37,685 nucleotides of DNA. Source: Rodentolepis nana. Lineage: Eukaryota > Platyhelminthes > Cestoda > Cyclophyllidea > Hymenolepididae. How positions within the stretch are numbered: the stretch's first letter is position 1; every line of letters starts with the position of its first letter. Location: positions 4,358 to 42,042 of the forward strand of contig UZAE01012428.1 in assembly GCA_900617975.1 (NCBI GenBank), read 5' to 3'. Of the stretch, positions 20,562-32,753 are shown in pieces. The translations under genes and the position numbers were made by a program. The notes beneath the pieces are model-generated. The model had not been told where the DNA came from and made no database searches. It saw only the letters and a list, made by a program, of their open reading frames with translations.

Positions 20562-22546
20562 CTTAACACATTTGATTCTGCTTGTGAGTGGCTCGCTTTT
20601 TCACAGCCGCCAGGCCAGTGTCTTTCTCAAGGAGTCCTTCCAATAGGTCACGAACCTCATGTTAGAAAGGCAAGAAACAGTTTGAGCAACTAATCATGTC
20701 TCTGCATTAACTTGAATGTCAACTCAATAAACTCCATCCCATTCCATTGCCCACCTACCTTTTGTAACTCAACACACAGCAACTTGTCTGGCTTAATCTA
20801 TACGAGATTCAATTTGTCAAATGAGTTCTTGCCTCGAACACAATGAAACTCACCAGCGAAGAATGAGACGAGAAGTGACAAATTTAAACTCTCTTGATGT
20901 AATATTGGCAATGAGTGTTGACTACTAGAAGAAGACGACATTTCTTGTATGAAGTTAAGGTTCCAAGAAAAGGTTTCAGGTAGTACCTAAAATGTATCAC
21001 GTTCTCCATGTTTCCAAACACTTTAAAAGATGGATGGCAAGTTTTCTGATGCTAATTCTAAGAACTGGAAAAGACAAGAGTCGGGGCAGCCCAAAAATGG
21101 ATCTACAAACCCATTGTGTTGCGCCTCCACAAGGAAATCTTTAGTAAAAGGCGAAAGATTTGTGCGCAACCGAGGAGATGTCGAACACAATGTAACTCTC
21201 CGGCGACGATTGAGATGAAAAATGTAACTCAGGCAACTAATGCCAAAGTTAAACCCTCCCCCCTCCCCTTGATGAAATGTTCACAGTGAGCATTGACCAC
21301 TTAAAGAAAATGACATTTCTGGTATCAATTAAATTATCTTGTAAAGTGTATCATTTTCTTCATCTCTCCAAACATTTTTAAAATGCATGGCAATTTTTTT
21401 TATGTTTATTCAAAGAACTGGAAATGACAAGAGTGTTTAGGGCTTTCATTACGCTAAATCCAATCAATGGTACTCAAGTCTTACTAATACATCAAAATAT
21501 TTTCCCCGAACAACATGGAACTTGGTAATTGCAAAATTGTTGTCGCCCTACTACCATTCTGCATGAAAGTAAAATTATTACAATCGAAAACTTTGAACCG
21601 GTCATTGTTAAATAAGATAAGAGAAACATTTATCACAAGGTGAAGTTTTCCGCCATTTCTTAAAGGAACCCTTTATACAAATTCTTGAAAGGCAATATAA
21701 AAAGTTAAAAAGAAATTTTTATATTGGTCTGTAGTTGTTCAAACCCACACTACGAGTCAACAATTCATCTAACAACACCAACTAGCTTCAAGCATCTTAA
21801 TGCGAATGGACATAATAGGAATTAAAATGAGAAAATGCCAATATAATTTTTTAAACTTTAACGAAATTTTAAAATATTTCATGATCATAGAAAACAAGAA
21901 AGGACAAAGAGTGCACAAATAAGAATTGGATTCGACCTTAGAACCCCCAGCGGAACAGCTAACAACAAAAAAATAATTCTGCTCCTCAATTTGAATTTCA
22001 GAATGAGATCAATAGACGACTCACGAATAAATAAGTAACAATATGTGAATTTTTCCTATAATTCACGAATAGACGAACGTCCATAATAGTCTGTTCCAGA
22101 ATATTTACAAAGAGGCATTAAACCAATTGAAACGGAGATCATTTCTATGATGTTAATTTACTTGATAAAGCATATTTTTTGTCAATAATATCAGCAGCTG
22201 AAATCATCATAACAATGTAACTGAAATTGTAAGAGACACAAAAGCACAGAACTTAATAAGGTTTCAACATTCTTCCCAAAAGTTTCCGATTGAATAGAAA
22301 GACGTCACTAGACACACGTTCTGGGGTAGATTTTTAGCGCATTTGATGGTCGAATAAAATTCTCGAAAAACATGCAAAGATATGTGGTTAGTTAATGCAA
22401 TTTACTAAAAGTTAAACAAACAGATCTGTTTATTTCATTTTTTAAACAGAGTTTAATGAAGCACCCAACGTATGCACAATTAGAGTTGAAAGATTTCCTA
22501 ATTGACCCCTGGACATTGGGAATTAATTAATTAATTAATGCCACTG
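20562..22546. repeat. Upstream duplicon of gene C with a local tandem duplication
   Basis: No gene recognised. About 20830-21085 and 21170-21435 are diverged tandem copies with a period near 348 bp (CGAACACAATG at 20834 and 21182; AACTGGAAAAGACAAGAG versus AACTGGAAATGACAAGAG). The part around 21950-22110 and 22360-22430 resembles weakly the distal regions upstream of B and E. TTAATTAATTAATTAA at about 22523 is a short tetranucleotide repeat. Confidence 0.55.
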
Positions 22547-23022
22547 ATATTTGCAATCTGGGGGTGTGAGGTAGACTTACCTCCACGTGGTGCACCCTGG
22601 GCAACGTATACTCATACGGCAAAAAAGTCCATTAATAGGCAGTTGACTTTGGACTTCAAACTACTAAGACCCCACTGCATTTCATATTCGACTCCTTTCA
22701 CAGTACTCACCTCACCTTTTTTCTACCTTTGTGTCTGTCTCTTTTACGTCTGTGAATAATTATTCTGTTCCCCCTCCCTCTCGACTTTTTGCCACTTTGG
22801 TGTTCTTCTTTCTTTTTGTTAAGCCCGAAGTCAACTAAAGGGCTAATGATACCTATCATAACGCCTGCCATTTGAAATATACATATATATTTTTGAAAAC
22901 CCCGAAGTCAACTAAAGGGATAATGATACCTATCATAACGGGAAGTCAACTAAAGGGCTAATGATACCTATCATAACGCCTGCCATTTGAAATATACATA
23001 TATATATATATATTTGCAATCT
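22547..23022 (+). mobile_element. Short element, copy e, with three 3' modules in one TSD
   Basis: The insertion is 22560-23009, flanked by a perfect 13-bp duplication ATATTTGCAATCT (22547-22559, 23010-23022). The head and middle are normal. The 3' module then occurs three times: 22821-22890 (complete with tail), 22899-22940 (cut before CCTGCC) and 22941-23009 (complete with (TA)n tail). One extra G precedes the usual GGGG start. The triplication lies wholly inside one target-site duplication. Confidence 0.92.
22561..22632 (+). ncRNA. HDV-like ribozyme fold, copy e
   Basis: P1, P3, L3 UCCACGU, P1.1, UGGGCAAC, a perfect P4 (CGUAU/AUACG, loop ACUC) and J4/2 GGCAAAA with C60 are kept. P2 has one A-C mismatch (13:70) and a G.U end pair. 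An additional G lies between the TSD and G1. Confidence 0.68.
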
Positions 23023-23740
23023 AGCTTCTATCCTCCAATTTTACGTCAACCCGTATCAGTTTTGCAATAATGTGGAGAAATTCTGGTTGGTTCTTCATTG
23101 AACAGGAGTTCTTAAAAAGCTTATAAATTGATAATGTGTATTCATTCATTTGAAAAAAAGCAAAATGACGGCAATATAAACTCGAGCAAGAATGGTAGAA
23201 AGCATAAAGTTACAATTCATAAAAGCCATTTGATATATTCTTCACTTTTAATGCTTAACAACAAATAAGCGATTATATTGTTAACACAGTATCTTCTGCC
23301 CTATGAGTTGCTGTATGTACTTTTATTTGAAAATAAATTAATTCCATAGCCGATAGCCAGGGACAGCGCCTACCTTGAAGGTAGAGATTGTGATTATAAT
23401 TAACCTCAACCCTATTTACCCTCAAGATATGTGTCATCCTCGTGGGGGTGTGGTGCGAAGGTTTGAAGTGTGGTCGATAACCAGAAGGCATTATCGCAGA
23501 CATTGAAAAGTGGCCATGAGAGTTCTGGGAAAGGTGATAAGCGTACAAACACTCATAGACAATCGCAGTTGGGACAGAAATCAATCAAGCACTAGTAAAA
23601 TTAAATACATTAGGAAAGGTAAACGTGGTTCGCAAATAGAAATGATATTTTACATAGATTGCTTAAAAGCAGGTCAATTATTACCTTTTTAAAGTTTATT
23701 TTAACGAGGAAAAGTATACATTAGAGTTCAATGAATAGGT
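23023..23740. repeat. Distal duplicon block (C copy)
   Basis: 23250-23700 is collinear with 14850-15600 (B) and 36660-37110 (E); shared patches include GGTAGAGATTGTGATTATAATTAACC and TTCTGGGAAAGGTGATAAGC or close variants. Part of it (23530-23580) recurs at 23735-23780 (GGTGATA.GCGTACAAACACTC). No gene is seen. Confidence 0.6.
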
Positions 23741-23837
23741 GATAGGCGTACAAACACTCGTGTACGATGGCATTAGATACAACAAGCAAAAAATGCCTGA
23801 GAAACTTATATATCATTGGAAAATTCCAGCTCCAAAG

Positions 23838-24481
23838 TACATTTCACTCTCTAACCCTCCCCTCAAGTGTGATGGAAGACTTCGCAAATTTTCCATGGAG
23901 CAGTTGAGAAGGTTTGATACATGTCACAGCTACCATTATCTTGCCTACGGAAATTCCATTTGGTATAAACTAGGATTTGCACAATTCGACAAAAACAGAG
24001 GAGAATGTCTCTTTCACAAGTGGAATTTGACTTCAACATGCTCAAAACAGCCATCAACTATGTTGAGAATAAACACCGGCTTTGCACAATGTAATATCCT
24101 TTCTGCTTCCAAGTTTTCAGATCCAAACTTTTGATCTTTTTTCTATGTGGTACACTCTAAATTACTAAGAGTTAAGTGAAACCAACTCAGATTTCACTCT
24201 CCAAACTAAATATCTCATTAAAATTCCATAACTGAAGAATACAACAGCATCAGCAATAGATAACACCACTAATTAAAAAACACAATTATGCACACTTTTT
24301 AATAATGCAACTCTCGCTTCACTGAATCTATTAACCATCACAATTGACGATTACTAAATACACAGATACAAACAAGAAACAACCACAATTGACAATAAAA
24401 TTAAGGAAAACAAAATAATTAATGGATATATTCTCTTTTAAATAAGACAATCTGTGAACCCATCAAAATGATATTCAATAT
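23838..24481. repeat. 3' flank of gene D, nearly identical to that of E
   Basis: About 640 bp matching 32106-32753 with only scattered substitutions and small indels. The similarity continues through exon 5 and stops inside intron 4. An open plus-strand frame (23739-24134) is partly preserved in the E copy (32172-32402), but most differences between them change the amino acid, so I do not call it a gene. Confidence 0.8.
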
Positions 24482-25660
24482 TTAGTATTCATCGTGGAAC
24501 GGATATTCAGGATGCTCGGCAAGGCTGCAATGTAGAAAAAATATTCATTGATTGCTTACTGCAAAATTTAAAAGATAAACTCGATCGTAAACTTACGCGG
24601 GTATCTTGAACAAGCGAATGTTCATACCAGATTTGTTAAGCCTATTCATCTCTTCCTTAGTCAGTTCAAATCCCATAACCTGTTGTAGAATGAATAAAAT
24701 GGCAAAAAGAATCAAGCATCAAAAGCAGCAGCTAAACGTAAAGGGGAAAACTTACATCAATGTTTTTATGAATTCGCTCTGGAGTAACACTCTTGGCGAT
24801 AACAATCAAATTTCTTTGGATACCATGGCGAATCAGAACTTGGCCAGGAGTAACTTTGTGCTTATTCGCGATCTCAACAACAGCCTCCAGTTGAAACAGT
24901 GATTTAACTTTGTCTCTATAATAACACAAAAGTATTTTAAAACTATGACAATCAGCATTTACTCACTTAACGACACCAGGAGACCCGAACGGTGAATAAG
25001 CTTCAACCTGAATGCCTTTCGATTGACAGAATTCAATCAACTTGGTGTTAAGCCAGTGAAGATGCACTTCAATTTGATTAACAGCTGGTACTATCGTTCC
25101 ATGCTCAATAATACGCTCAATTTGGCGCTTGTTGAAGTTTGATACACCAACAGATTTTGCCAGTCCTGCATGAACCAACTTTTCCATTTCCCTCCAGGTG
25201 TCTTCTATCTTGATATTATCGTAAACAAGGGTCTTAGGAACGTTAAAATAAAACCCAACACCATCTTCAAAATGAAATGAAACAGGCCAATGAACAATAT
25301 AGAGGTCGAGATATTCAAGACCAAGATCTTTTAATGATTCCTCGCAAGAACGTTTAACCTTCTTGGGATCATTTCGATCACTCCAGAGTTTTGAAGCAAC
25401 AAAAATATCTTCGCGTTTAAGATTGTGCTCTTTCATCGATTCGGCAATGGCCTGTCCTACTTCTTTCTCATTGCCGTAAAACATTCCGCAGTCAAAATGT
25501 CGGTAACCAGCGCCAAAAGCGGTTTTTATGGCATTTAGAACATCAGGTTTCGGAATCTGAGTAGTATTAAAGCATGAATGATGCTTACTTCAAATGTTCC
25601 GTAGGCAAGCTGGGGGATTTCAAGCCCACAATTTAATTTTAGGGTTGGACCTTGAGTCAT
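24482..25660 (-). CDS. Aldo-keto reductase, tandem copy D (5 exons, 315 aa)
   Basis: The exons (minus) are 25589-25660, 24967-25556, 24756-24915, 24597-24679 and 24482-24524; the introns are 32, 51, 76 and 72 nt. The N-terminus is MTQGPTLKLNCGLEIPQLAY and the C-terminus [12 protein letters not shown]. The tetrad is present: D46 within HFDCG (I45F and A48G around it), Y51, K80 and H113. S163-N164, Q185 and Y211 are kept, as are W82 and W114. C83 is changed to S (SKLWSDRNDP) and P153 to H. The open frame usually seen here starts at M49, but exon 2 is open upstream and joins exon 1 through the 32-nt intron, so the full start at 25660 is preferred. This is a probable functional NADPH-dependent reductase. 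Confidence 0.92.
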
Positions 25661-25703
25661 CGATAACGAAATATTAGCGAACGAAATTGCACCAGTTTGG
25701 TGG

Positions 25704-25724
25704 TTGGATTAAACAAAAGGGACA
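25704..25724 (-). promoter_or_regulatory. Conserved upstream element of gene D
   Basis: TTGGATTAAACAAAAGG followed by GACA on the plus strand, 43 nt from the ATG as in the other copies. The spacer shares a GAACGAAAT-GCACCAG-like patch with C and E. Confidence 0.6.
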
Positions 25725-28507
25725 TTGTAGCTAATATTGTTAAGAATGAGAAATACTTATTAATATTTGTTATAAATAATTTAAAAACTTTTGTTTTTAC
25801 TTATTTCGAATTTAAATATGTGATATGATTTTGTTGAGGATTGATTATATGAAAGAATATATAATTCGACAGATGTTTACCACTAACATATCTGTCAAGT
25901 GTTTTCGTGCGTCAGCCAATTCAGTTGATCCTAAAATTAGAAGTGTAATCTGTTCGATTTTTATCACAACTTTCAAAAAAATGCATTTCAAATTTTTTGA
26001 GGTTAGGTATATGCCTAAGCACGATATGATACTACATAGATATAACTTTAGTCATATATATTCAACGCATTTATTTGCAAAACTGGTTTTTGGAACCTAC
26101 TTCAAATAGATTTGGAATTGTACGGGTAACTATTTTCATTCAGCCAAATTATTGAAACCGAGACTTTGTAAATAATAGTGGTGTAAGTAGTTGACATATC
26201 TGACGAGTTAAATTTGGACGCGAACTTGTTAGATTTCAAGAGGACCAATTCATCAATATAAATCCACCGATTCAAATGACCATTCACTCAACACATTATT
26301 AACTAAACGCGCGAAATTAATATAAATATACCTACATCAGAGGCGTCTATATTTCGATACAACTATAGTTGATAGCACAAATTGGTGTCAGCGCCAACCG
26401 AATCCATGTAGCAAATCTGGTTTCAAGACTGATGTAACCCCACATTTACTATCAACTTCACTTAAGAGAAATATGCGTTACATCTAGCCCTTGCCTTGGA
26501 ACTAAGCAGCATTGAAAAGGAGCACATGAAATTTGTACACTGAAAGTTGAAACATAGTAAAGCGTAGTTACGAAATCATCACCACAAGTGGAAGTAGAAT
26601 AATTTCAAACTCCATTGATGCACAGCACTTAAAATCACCATGTTAGTTTATGCACTAGCAGTCGAAGGTAGGAAGTCTATTTTGCTTATAATGCCCGAGA
26701 AAATGATAAAGTTGGATATTCCGGATTAGAGCAACTGAAGGAGTGATGAACTAATGACCAAAAATTTTGCCTGCTTTGGTGTCTCAACAGGCAGGGGAGC
26801 TAGTTAAAATAGAAGGCAGAACAGTTTTGTGAGTAAGTATTGGGGTGGTTATAAATTCATCCGTCTTTACGATTTAATTTTTAACTTTAGTCACACAAAA
26901 CGAACAGTTGTGGTCTATATAATGGCGTACCTACTTAAAGTCACATTGATATAAAGAAGTCACTGCAACGTCATGACAGAATTCCGACGGGTGCTTTTTT
27001 GCACTAACGCAAACACACACATACCCACAATTGAAAAAGCAACTATTTCATTCTCGGTGAGAATCAAGAAGTAATTGGCGTTACACACTAGGACCTCGTG
27101 AATGCAGTGAACGGACCCGTGTTGAAGTAAATCCATGTTTAAGGTTCCCTAATTTGGTGGACTGGATGATTAAGTTTCAGTTTCTGACTGAATTCTCGTT
27201 CTCGATTTTCAGTAATTATTGGCCATTTACGACCTGATATCCTCATACTTGGGTGCTTTAAATATGTCTTAGATGACTTTAACCAACTCCTTCGGGCTTT
27301 GTACTCAATCGGTACCATTTATCAGATGACGCAGTCGCAGAAGTCTGAGGTTAGCGAACAACCTGATTACCTATGATGTCAGTTCTCCACTGAGCTCTCT
27401 AATCCACTACCTCTCTCTGTCCTTACTACCAACTACCTTTTAACACCTTCATCTTACTAAAAGTGTTCTCTTTTCTCACTAGATTAAAATGCCAACATAA
27501 TACTATGCCAATGAACCCCATTAGTTCAATTACTAAAACATGCCATATGCATATTGTTTGTAAACCGGAGGGTAAAATGTGGGATTAAGCAATCCCTTCA
27601 ATCAAAATTAACCAGTAAGAAATACCTCCCGAAATTAGTTAATCCAAAACAAAGCCTATGTTGCTATTCGAGTTTTATCTGGCTGTTTGACACTACAAAC
27701 AGAACCTAGTCTATGAAATATGTCCTTTGTTTTCACTAACAATGCAGTGACTATCGATTGCTTTTTGAATATGCTTAAAATATGTCCTCGATGACTGTAA
27801 CCTTTCTGCCTTTGTGCAGTCGGATACAAAATCGGTACCCTTTATCCCATGCCACAGTTGTGGAGGTCTGAAGCTCAGAGTGCTTTTTCCTGGTTCAACG
27901 TATTATTCTTATTACGAATAAGAGAACAATCTGATTAACCTATGACGTCTGTTAACCTCTGATCACCAATCCTCTGCTTCCTTTTGTCCTCTGAACAAAG
28001 CCTATGTAGATATTTGAGTTTTTTCTATATGTTTGACACTATACACTGAACTTAGTCTATAAAATATATCCATTGTTTGCACTAACAATGCAGTGACTAT
28101 TGATTGCTTGTTAACTGTGAGTTCTCTGCAGTCACGACGCATTTCCTCAATAGCACAAAAAAGCATCAAGACGCATGTTCCAGAATGCTCTAGCACGTAT
28201 ATCATTCCTTAGTTCGGTGATGTTGGCGCTGGGCACTCGACAGTCCTCATTGTTCTCTGTCTGTGATAATGAATGAAAGTGGTTACCAAATACCCCATTG
28301 AGTCTTGGAGACAATACCATGAAATTTATGAAACATTAATTTTAACTTTTATTTAACATTTCCGCTTTCTAGAGGCAAAACCCAGTGACGAGAAATGTCA
28401 CTCATGAAACTGGTTATGGGGAAAGCTCATGGCATAGTTACGAAGTGAGGAGGAATTTTGTCTGCCATCTCAAGATTAACTGGCTTTTACATTATCTTCT
28501 TCTGAGT
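25725..28507. repeat. Upstream duplicon of gene D, first part
   Basis: No convincing gene. 26820-27480 is collinear with 3930-4700 upstream of A (shared CTCGGTGAGAAT, TTTCTGACTGAATTCTCGT, CCTGATATCCTCA). About 27250-27780 and 27778-28130 are diverged tandem copies of each other, both containing ACAAAGCCTATGT and CACTAACAATGCAGTGACTA; the A duplicon has the region once. Confidence 0.65.
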
Positions 28508-28820
28508 GGGGTGTGCGATAGACTTACCTTCACGAGGTGCACCCTGGGCTATATATACTCTATAAGTAGGCAGTTGACTTCTGACTTTAAACCGCCTTGA
28601 CCCCACTCTATGACATATTCCAACACTTTCACATTATTCATCATACCTTTTCTCTGCCTTTGTGGCTGCTTACCTCTTTTACATCTGTGACTCACTCTTC
28701 TGTTCTCCCTTTCAACTTTTNGTGACTTTGCTTGTTCCTTCCCTCTGTGAAGCCCGAAGTCAGCTAAAGAGCTAATGATAACTATCAAAACGCCTGGCAT
28801 TTGATATAAATAAATAAATA
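28508..28820 (+). mobile_element. Short element, copy f (ribozyme broken)
   Basis: The head GGGGTGTGCGATAGACTTACC is complete to the L3 region, but the sequence after GGGC is replaced by an AT run. The P4, the J4/2 cytosine and the 3' strand of P2 are gone, so no ribozyme can form. The middle and 3' module (to GGCATTTGATATAAATAAAT) are present. The flanks TTCTTCTGAGT and TTCTTATGAAT could be a decayed target-site duplication (9 of 11). One N at 28721. Confidence 0.82.
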
Positions 28821-31754
28821 TTCTTATGAATTTGAGCTATTCTGCAACAAATATGAACTCAAAGTAGTTTCTAAAATTGGAAAACGAATTTTACCAACCA
28901 TAGTTTGGAATATCTAAAGAGCAACCTTTTATACCTTGTTCACGAAGAGATGCCAGACAGAGTAGGTGGTGGTGATTAACAGGAACCACTAAAAAATGAA
29001 AATATCTCATTTGAGGCCACATGGAAGACACAACTACACCGCCCAATGCCTTTTGATCTCAGAAAGGTTTAGTACACACAGGTTTCGTGAGATCGCTTTG
29101 TCTCTCAAATGTTCCTCAGCGTCAAATCGATCGGATTCAAGAAAGTTTCAATATATGGTCAGAATATTCAAGTTGAAGGACATCCAAGTGTTAATTTAGC
29201 TAATCTTATGAAATAAGTCTTATTGAAGTGCCTATTTGAAATCGGGTCACATTCGACTTCTAAAACTCTTAATTCATCTACTTTTTAGCTTTGATTTGAA
29301 GTAGACTTATGGAATTTTCACTTTTCACCCTAGTCACTTTGCTTGTTCACTGACTAAATTGAAACTCACTTGGTTTTAGCAATAGCAAAAGCAAATCTGC
29401 GAATTTTAAGAAATTGTGTTGAAATAAGTCACTTAAAATGTTTTTAAGTTCTAGAAGTGGTTGAAAAACTATTTAGGAAGTTTATCAATAAAAAGAAGCA
29501 ATTTGATTTGTTTTTCTGAACTGTGAATATGTAAACGTGATTGCTTATGCCCAATTGTCATTGAATTTGTTTGACGTTTAAGCTAAAAACGTCAAAAGGG
29601 CACTTATTATGCACATTACCAGGGGCTGTGATATAATTATATCACCCGGAATGAATTTGCCAAGTTAAAGAAATGAAATAAACATCATCATCTATTTTGT
29701 TTCACAGCGAAATCAAGACTCATAGTTCATCGAAATGGAAAAGTTTCCTTTCACTTGAAGGAGAATTTCGTCTCACTTTTACCCATCAATTTATTTTATT
29801 TCCCAGTCCTGGTTAAAGAAGTCGGTATGGAAGCAATTTCTTTCCATTTCCATCAAAAAAGACATGATCATATTGCTAAAAAGAGTGCAAGTTTGCTTGG
29901 ATGGAGGCGTATTTTGTGGAAATCAGTGTTGAATTAGGCCAGTAACCAGCTTAATACGATTTCACTGAAGAAATATCGGTTGACCTGCTACTAAAGTAAG
30001 TTGTTACGACTTTTCCTAGTTCATATTGAGGTGAACTTATACAGACTGCAAGCTCCGAGTGGACTAGGGTTTGTCATCTAATGAGAGGGGAAGAGTTTAA
30101 ATTGGACTTCCCATTTACCCCCACCCCACCAAATTGCAAAACTTGATTTCTACTTAAATTGATGAACGCGTCTGCACATGAGAGCGATATGTCAGTAAAC
30201 AATGAGTTTTCACAAAAATGGGAAAATAGAGCAATTTGGAGAATGTTTAGAGGATCAATAAGTTTGTCCCGGAAAAGCCCATTCTGTGTCATCAAATAAT
30301 GGAGGAAATATTAACTACAAAGAAAGCACACGAAGTGACCTATGAAACTAAACTGCAAAACATCAAATTGAAAGGGGTTCAGAAAACTACTTCTAGATAG
30401 AAATGTAAAAGGAGGCTGAGGGGGAATGCCATTGCTAACTTTCATCTAAATCCTCAAAACTGCACATTGGTTATTCATGAATTTGCCCTCTGGCAAATAC
30501 ATATTCATGAAAAAGGCCAAATTGTTGGGGTCATCCCACGGTTGATAACGAGAAAAAACGGCTTTTTCGATGTGAGCAATTTACGTATGTTAGAAAAAGA
30601 CTTGCTAATGACACTCTGTTCGTGTATTGATAATTAGAAAAGGGGAAGGAAAATTAATGAATAAAAATCAATATCGATTTGCATATTTATCTCCAGTTAG
30701 ATGTTTAAATGTCTAAGCTCCTCCAAAATTAATTGGCTGTTAATTGTTGGATGATTCTCGAACCAATTGTGGTAAAATTGTATATAATTAGAAATTAATT
30801 GACGTTATGAAAACTAATGCGTTTCTTGCAATATGACTCAAGCAAATNCTGTCAATTAGGATTAATTACTTCCTTGAAAAAGGAAACTTTAACTGAATTT
30901 GATTAAAATTGTGCACTTTGGAGAACACAACACTAACATGTTCGAACTAATTAGCTTCATGAGTGTTCGAACAGACTGGAAGGCGTGTTCGTGGCACTGC
31001 TTGCGTTGGGGAGCAGATAAGGTCGTGAGTGCATAGATCTCTCAACCACTGTAAGGAGAAGTGCCTACAATACGAGAAGCTTAATTGGATTAAGAAGATA
31101 CTTCTTAGTGTTGCTTCGTCTGGGTTATATGTCACCAAAATAAACCAAATTTCAAATCCCAATAGTGGATTCATATACATTTAAACGCATTTCAACCTAT
31201 TGACTAAGTAAAAATCAATTATTTGCAGACGAAAAACAGCATTTTGGGGAAAAATAATCGTTTCTTATTGCACACTCTACATTCACCAAAATTAGTGGTC
31301 CAATTGGTCACAGTAATTTTGGAAATAAACAACAAACAGTAGTAAGTAAATAATTTTTCATGGAGGGAGAAAAGTGTTTTGACAACTACACGTCTATTTG
31401 CTCCAGGGTGCATTTAGGCACATTATTCAGTTGATAGGAAGAATTCAAGTAGAAGGAGAAATTGGAAGAAGGTCATGTTGTTATAGGAGGAATGGGTATC
31501 TTCATTAAAACGGTTTAAAGATTACGTGTAGAGGTGATTCGGGGACAAATATTCAAAATGTCTTCATGACAAAAAATAATTAAATAGTGTTTGTGATAAC
31601 TTTGACAGTCCCAACAGGAAATAAGAAGAAGTGACTGGTTAATGAAAAAAATTAATATAATAAAAGTTGCATCGCGTCTGTCAGACGACAACACCCAAGG
31701 GGTCTTTCTGTGAGAAGTTGTTCTATGCGACGCTTGAATTAACTTCCAGCATCA
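28821..31754. repeat. Upstream duplicon of gene D, second part, then 3' flank of E
   Basis: 28930-30175 is collinear with 5590-7100 upstream of gene A (for example CAGGTTTCGTGAGATCGCTTTGTCTCTCAAAT or its equivalent in both). 30176-31430 has no partner I recognise and no gene. 31430-31754 resembles 17400-17710 downstream of gene C. One N at 30848. Confidence 0.65.
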
Positions 31755-32115
31755 AAGATCTTTTCACAGGGGTGCGCAATAGACTTACCTCCACGTGGTG
31801 CACCCTGCGCAACGTATACTTATACGGCAAAAAAGTCTATTGATCGGCAGTTGACTTCTGACTTCAAACTACTATGGCCCGACTAGTTGTCATATCCGAC
31901 CCCTTCCAAAGTACTCATCTTACCATTTTATGCCTTTGTGTCTGCCTGTCTGTCTCTTTTACATCTGTGAATCACTCTTCTGTTCCCCCTCTCGACATTT
32001 TGTCACTTTGATGTTCCTTCTTCTCTCTGTGAAGCCCCGAAGTCAGCTCCAGGACAAATGATAACTACCAAAACGCCTGCTATTTGATATAAATAAATAA
32101 ATAAGATCATTTCAC
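31755..32115 (+). mobile_element. Short element, copy g, with TSD
   Basis: The element is 31769-32102, flanked by AAGATCTTTTCAC (31755-31767) and AAGATCATTTCAC (32103-32115), 12 of 13 identical, with one extra A before G1. All parts are present. The empty site exists downstream of C (about 17713-17726) and D (about 23835-23847), which confirms the insertion boundaries independently of the TSD. Confidence 0.93.
31769..31840 (+). ncRNA. HDV-like ribozyme fold, copy g
   Basis: P1 has a Watson-Crick C7-G32 pair, where most short elements have U.G; P2 is 8 of 8; P3, L3, P4 (GUAU/AUAC) and C60 are intact. The junction reads UGCGCAAC instead of UGGGCAAC, so one of the two P1.1 guanines is lost, which may reduce activity. 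Confidence 0.68.
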
Positions 32116-32753
32116 TCTCTCCCACTCCCCTCAAGTGTGATAGAAGACTTCTCAAGTTTCCCATACGGCAGATGAGGAAGTTTGACATATGTCACAGCTT
32201 CCATTTCCTTGCCTACGCAAATTCCAATTGGTATAAACTAGGATTTGCAGAATTCGACAAAAACAGANGAGAATGTCTCTTTCACAAGTGGAATTTGACT
32301 TCAACATGCTCAAAGCAGCCTTCAACTATGTTGAGAAAAAACACCGGCTTTGTACAATGTAATATCCTTTCTGCTTCCAAGTTTTCAGATCCAAACTTTT
32401 GATCTTCTTTCTATGTGGTACACTCTAAATTACTAAGAGTTAAGTGAAAACAACTCAGATTTCACTTTCCAAACTAAATATCTCATTAAAATTCCATAAC
32501 TGAAGAATACAACAGCATCAGCAATAGATAACACCACTAATTAAAAAACACAATTATGCACACTTATTAATAATGCAACTCTCGCTTCACTGAATCTATT
32601 AACCACCACAATTGACAATTACTAAATACGCAGATACAAACAAGAAACAACCACTACAATTGACAATAAAATTAAGAAAAACAAAATAATTAATGGATAT
32701 ATTCTCTTTTAAATATGAAAATCTGTGGATAAATCAAAAATGATATTCAATAT
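32116..32753. repeat. 3' flank of gene E, nearly identical to that of D
   Basis: Counterpart of 23848-24481. The block is largely AT-rich non-coding DNA. One N at 32268. Confidence 0.8.

Noticed and set aside
20562..21300. 3' inverted repeat of the mariner copy
   Set aside because: No sequence complementary to the 19894-19922 repeat is visible downstream; the 3' half appears lost.
23739..24134. Open frame downstream of D with a similar frame downstream of E (32172-32402)
   Set aside because: The similarity comes from the near-identical flank. Most differences between the two change the residue, and the C counterpart is frameshifted.
24963..25484. Gene D as a 5'-truncated pseudogene starting at the Met before YGNE
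   Set aside because: Exon 2 is open further upstream and joins a normal exon 1 through a 32-nt GT-AG intron, giving the full 315-residue product.
28508..28580. Functional ribozyme in copy f
   Set aside because: P4, the J4/2 cytosine and the 3' strand of P2 are absent.
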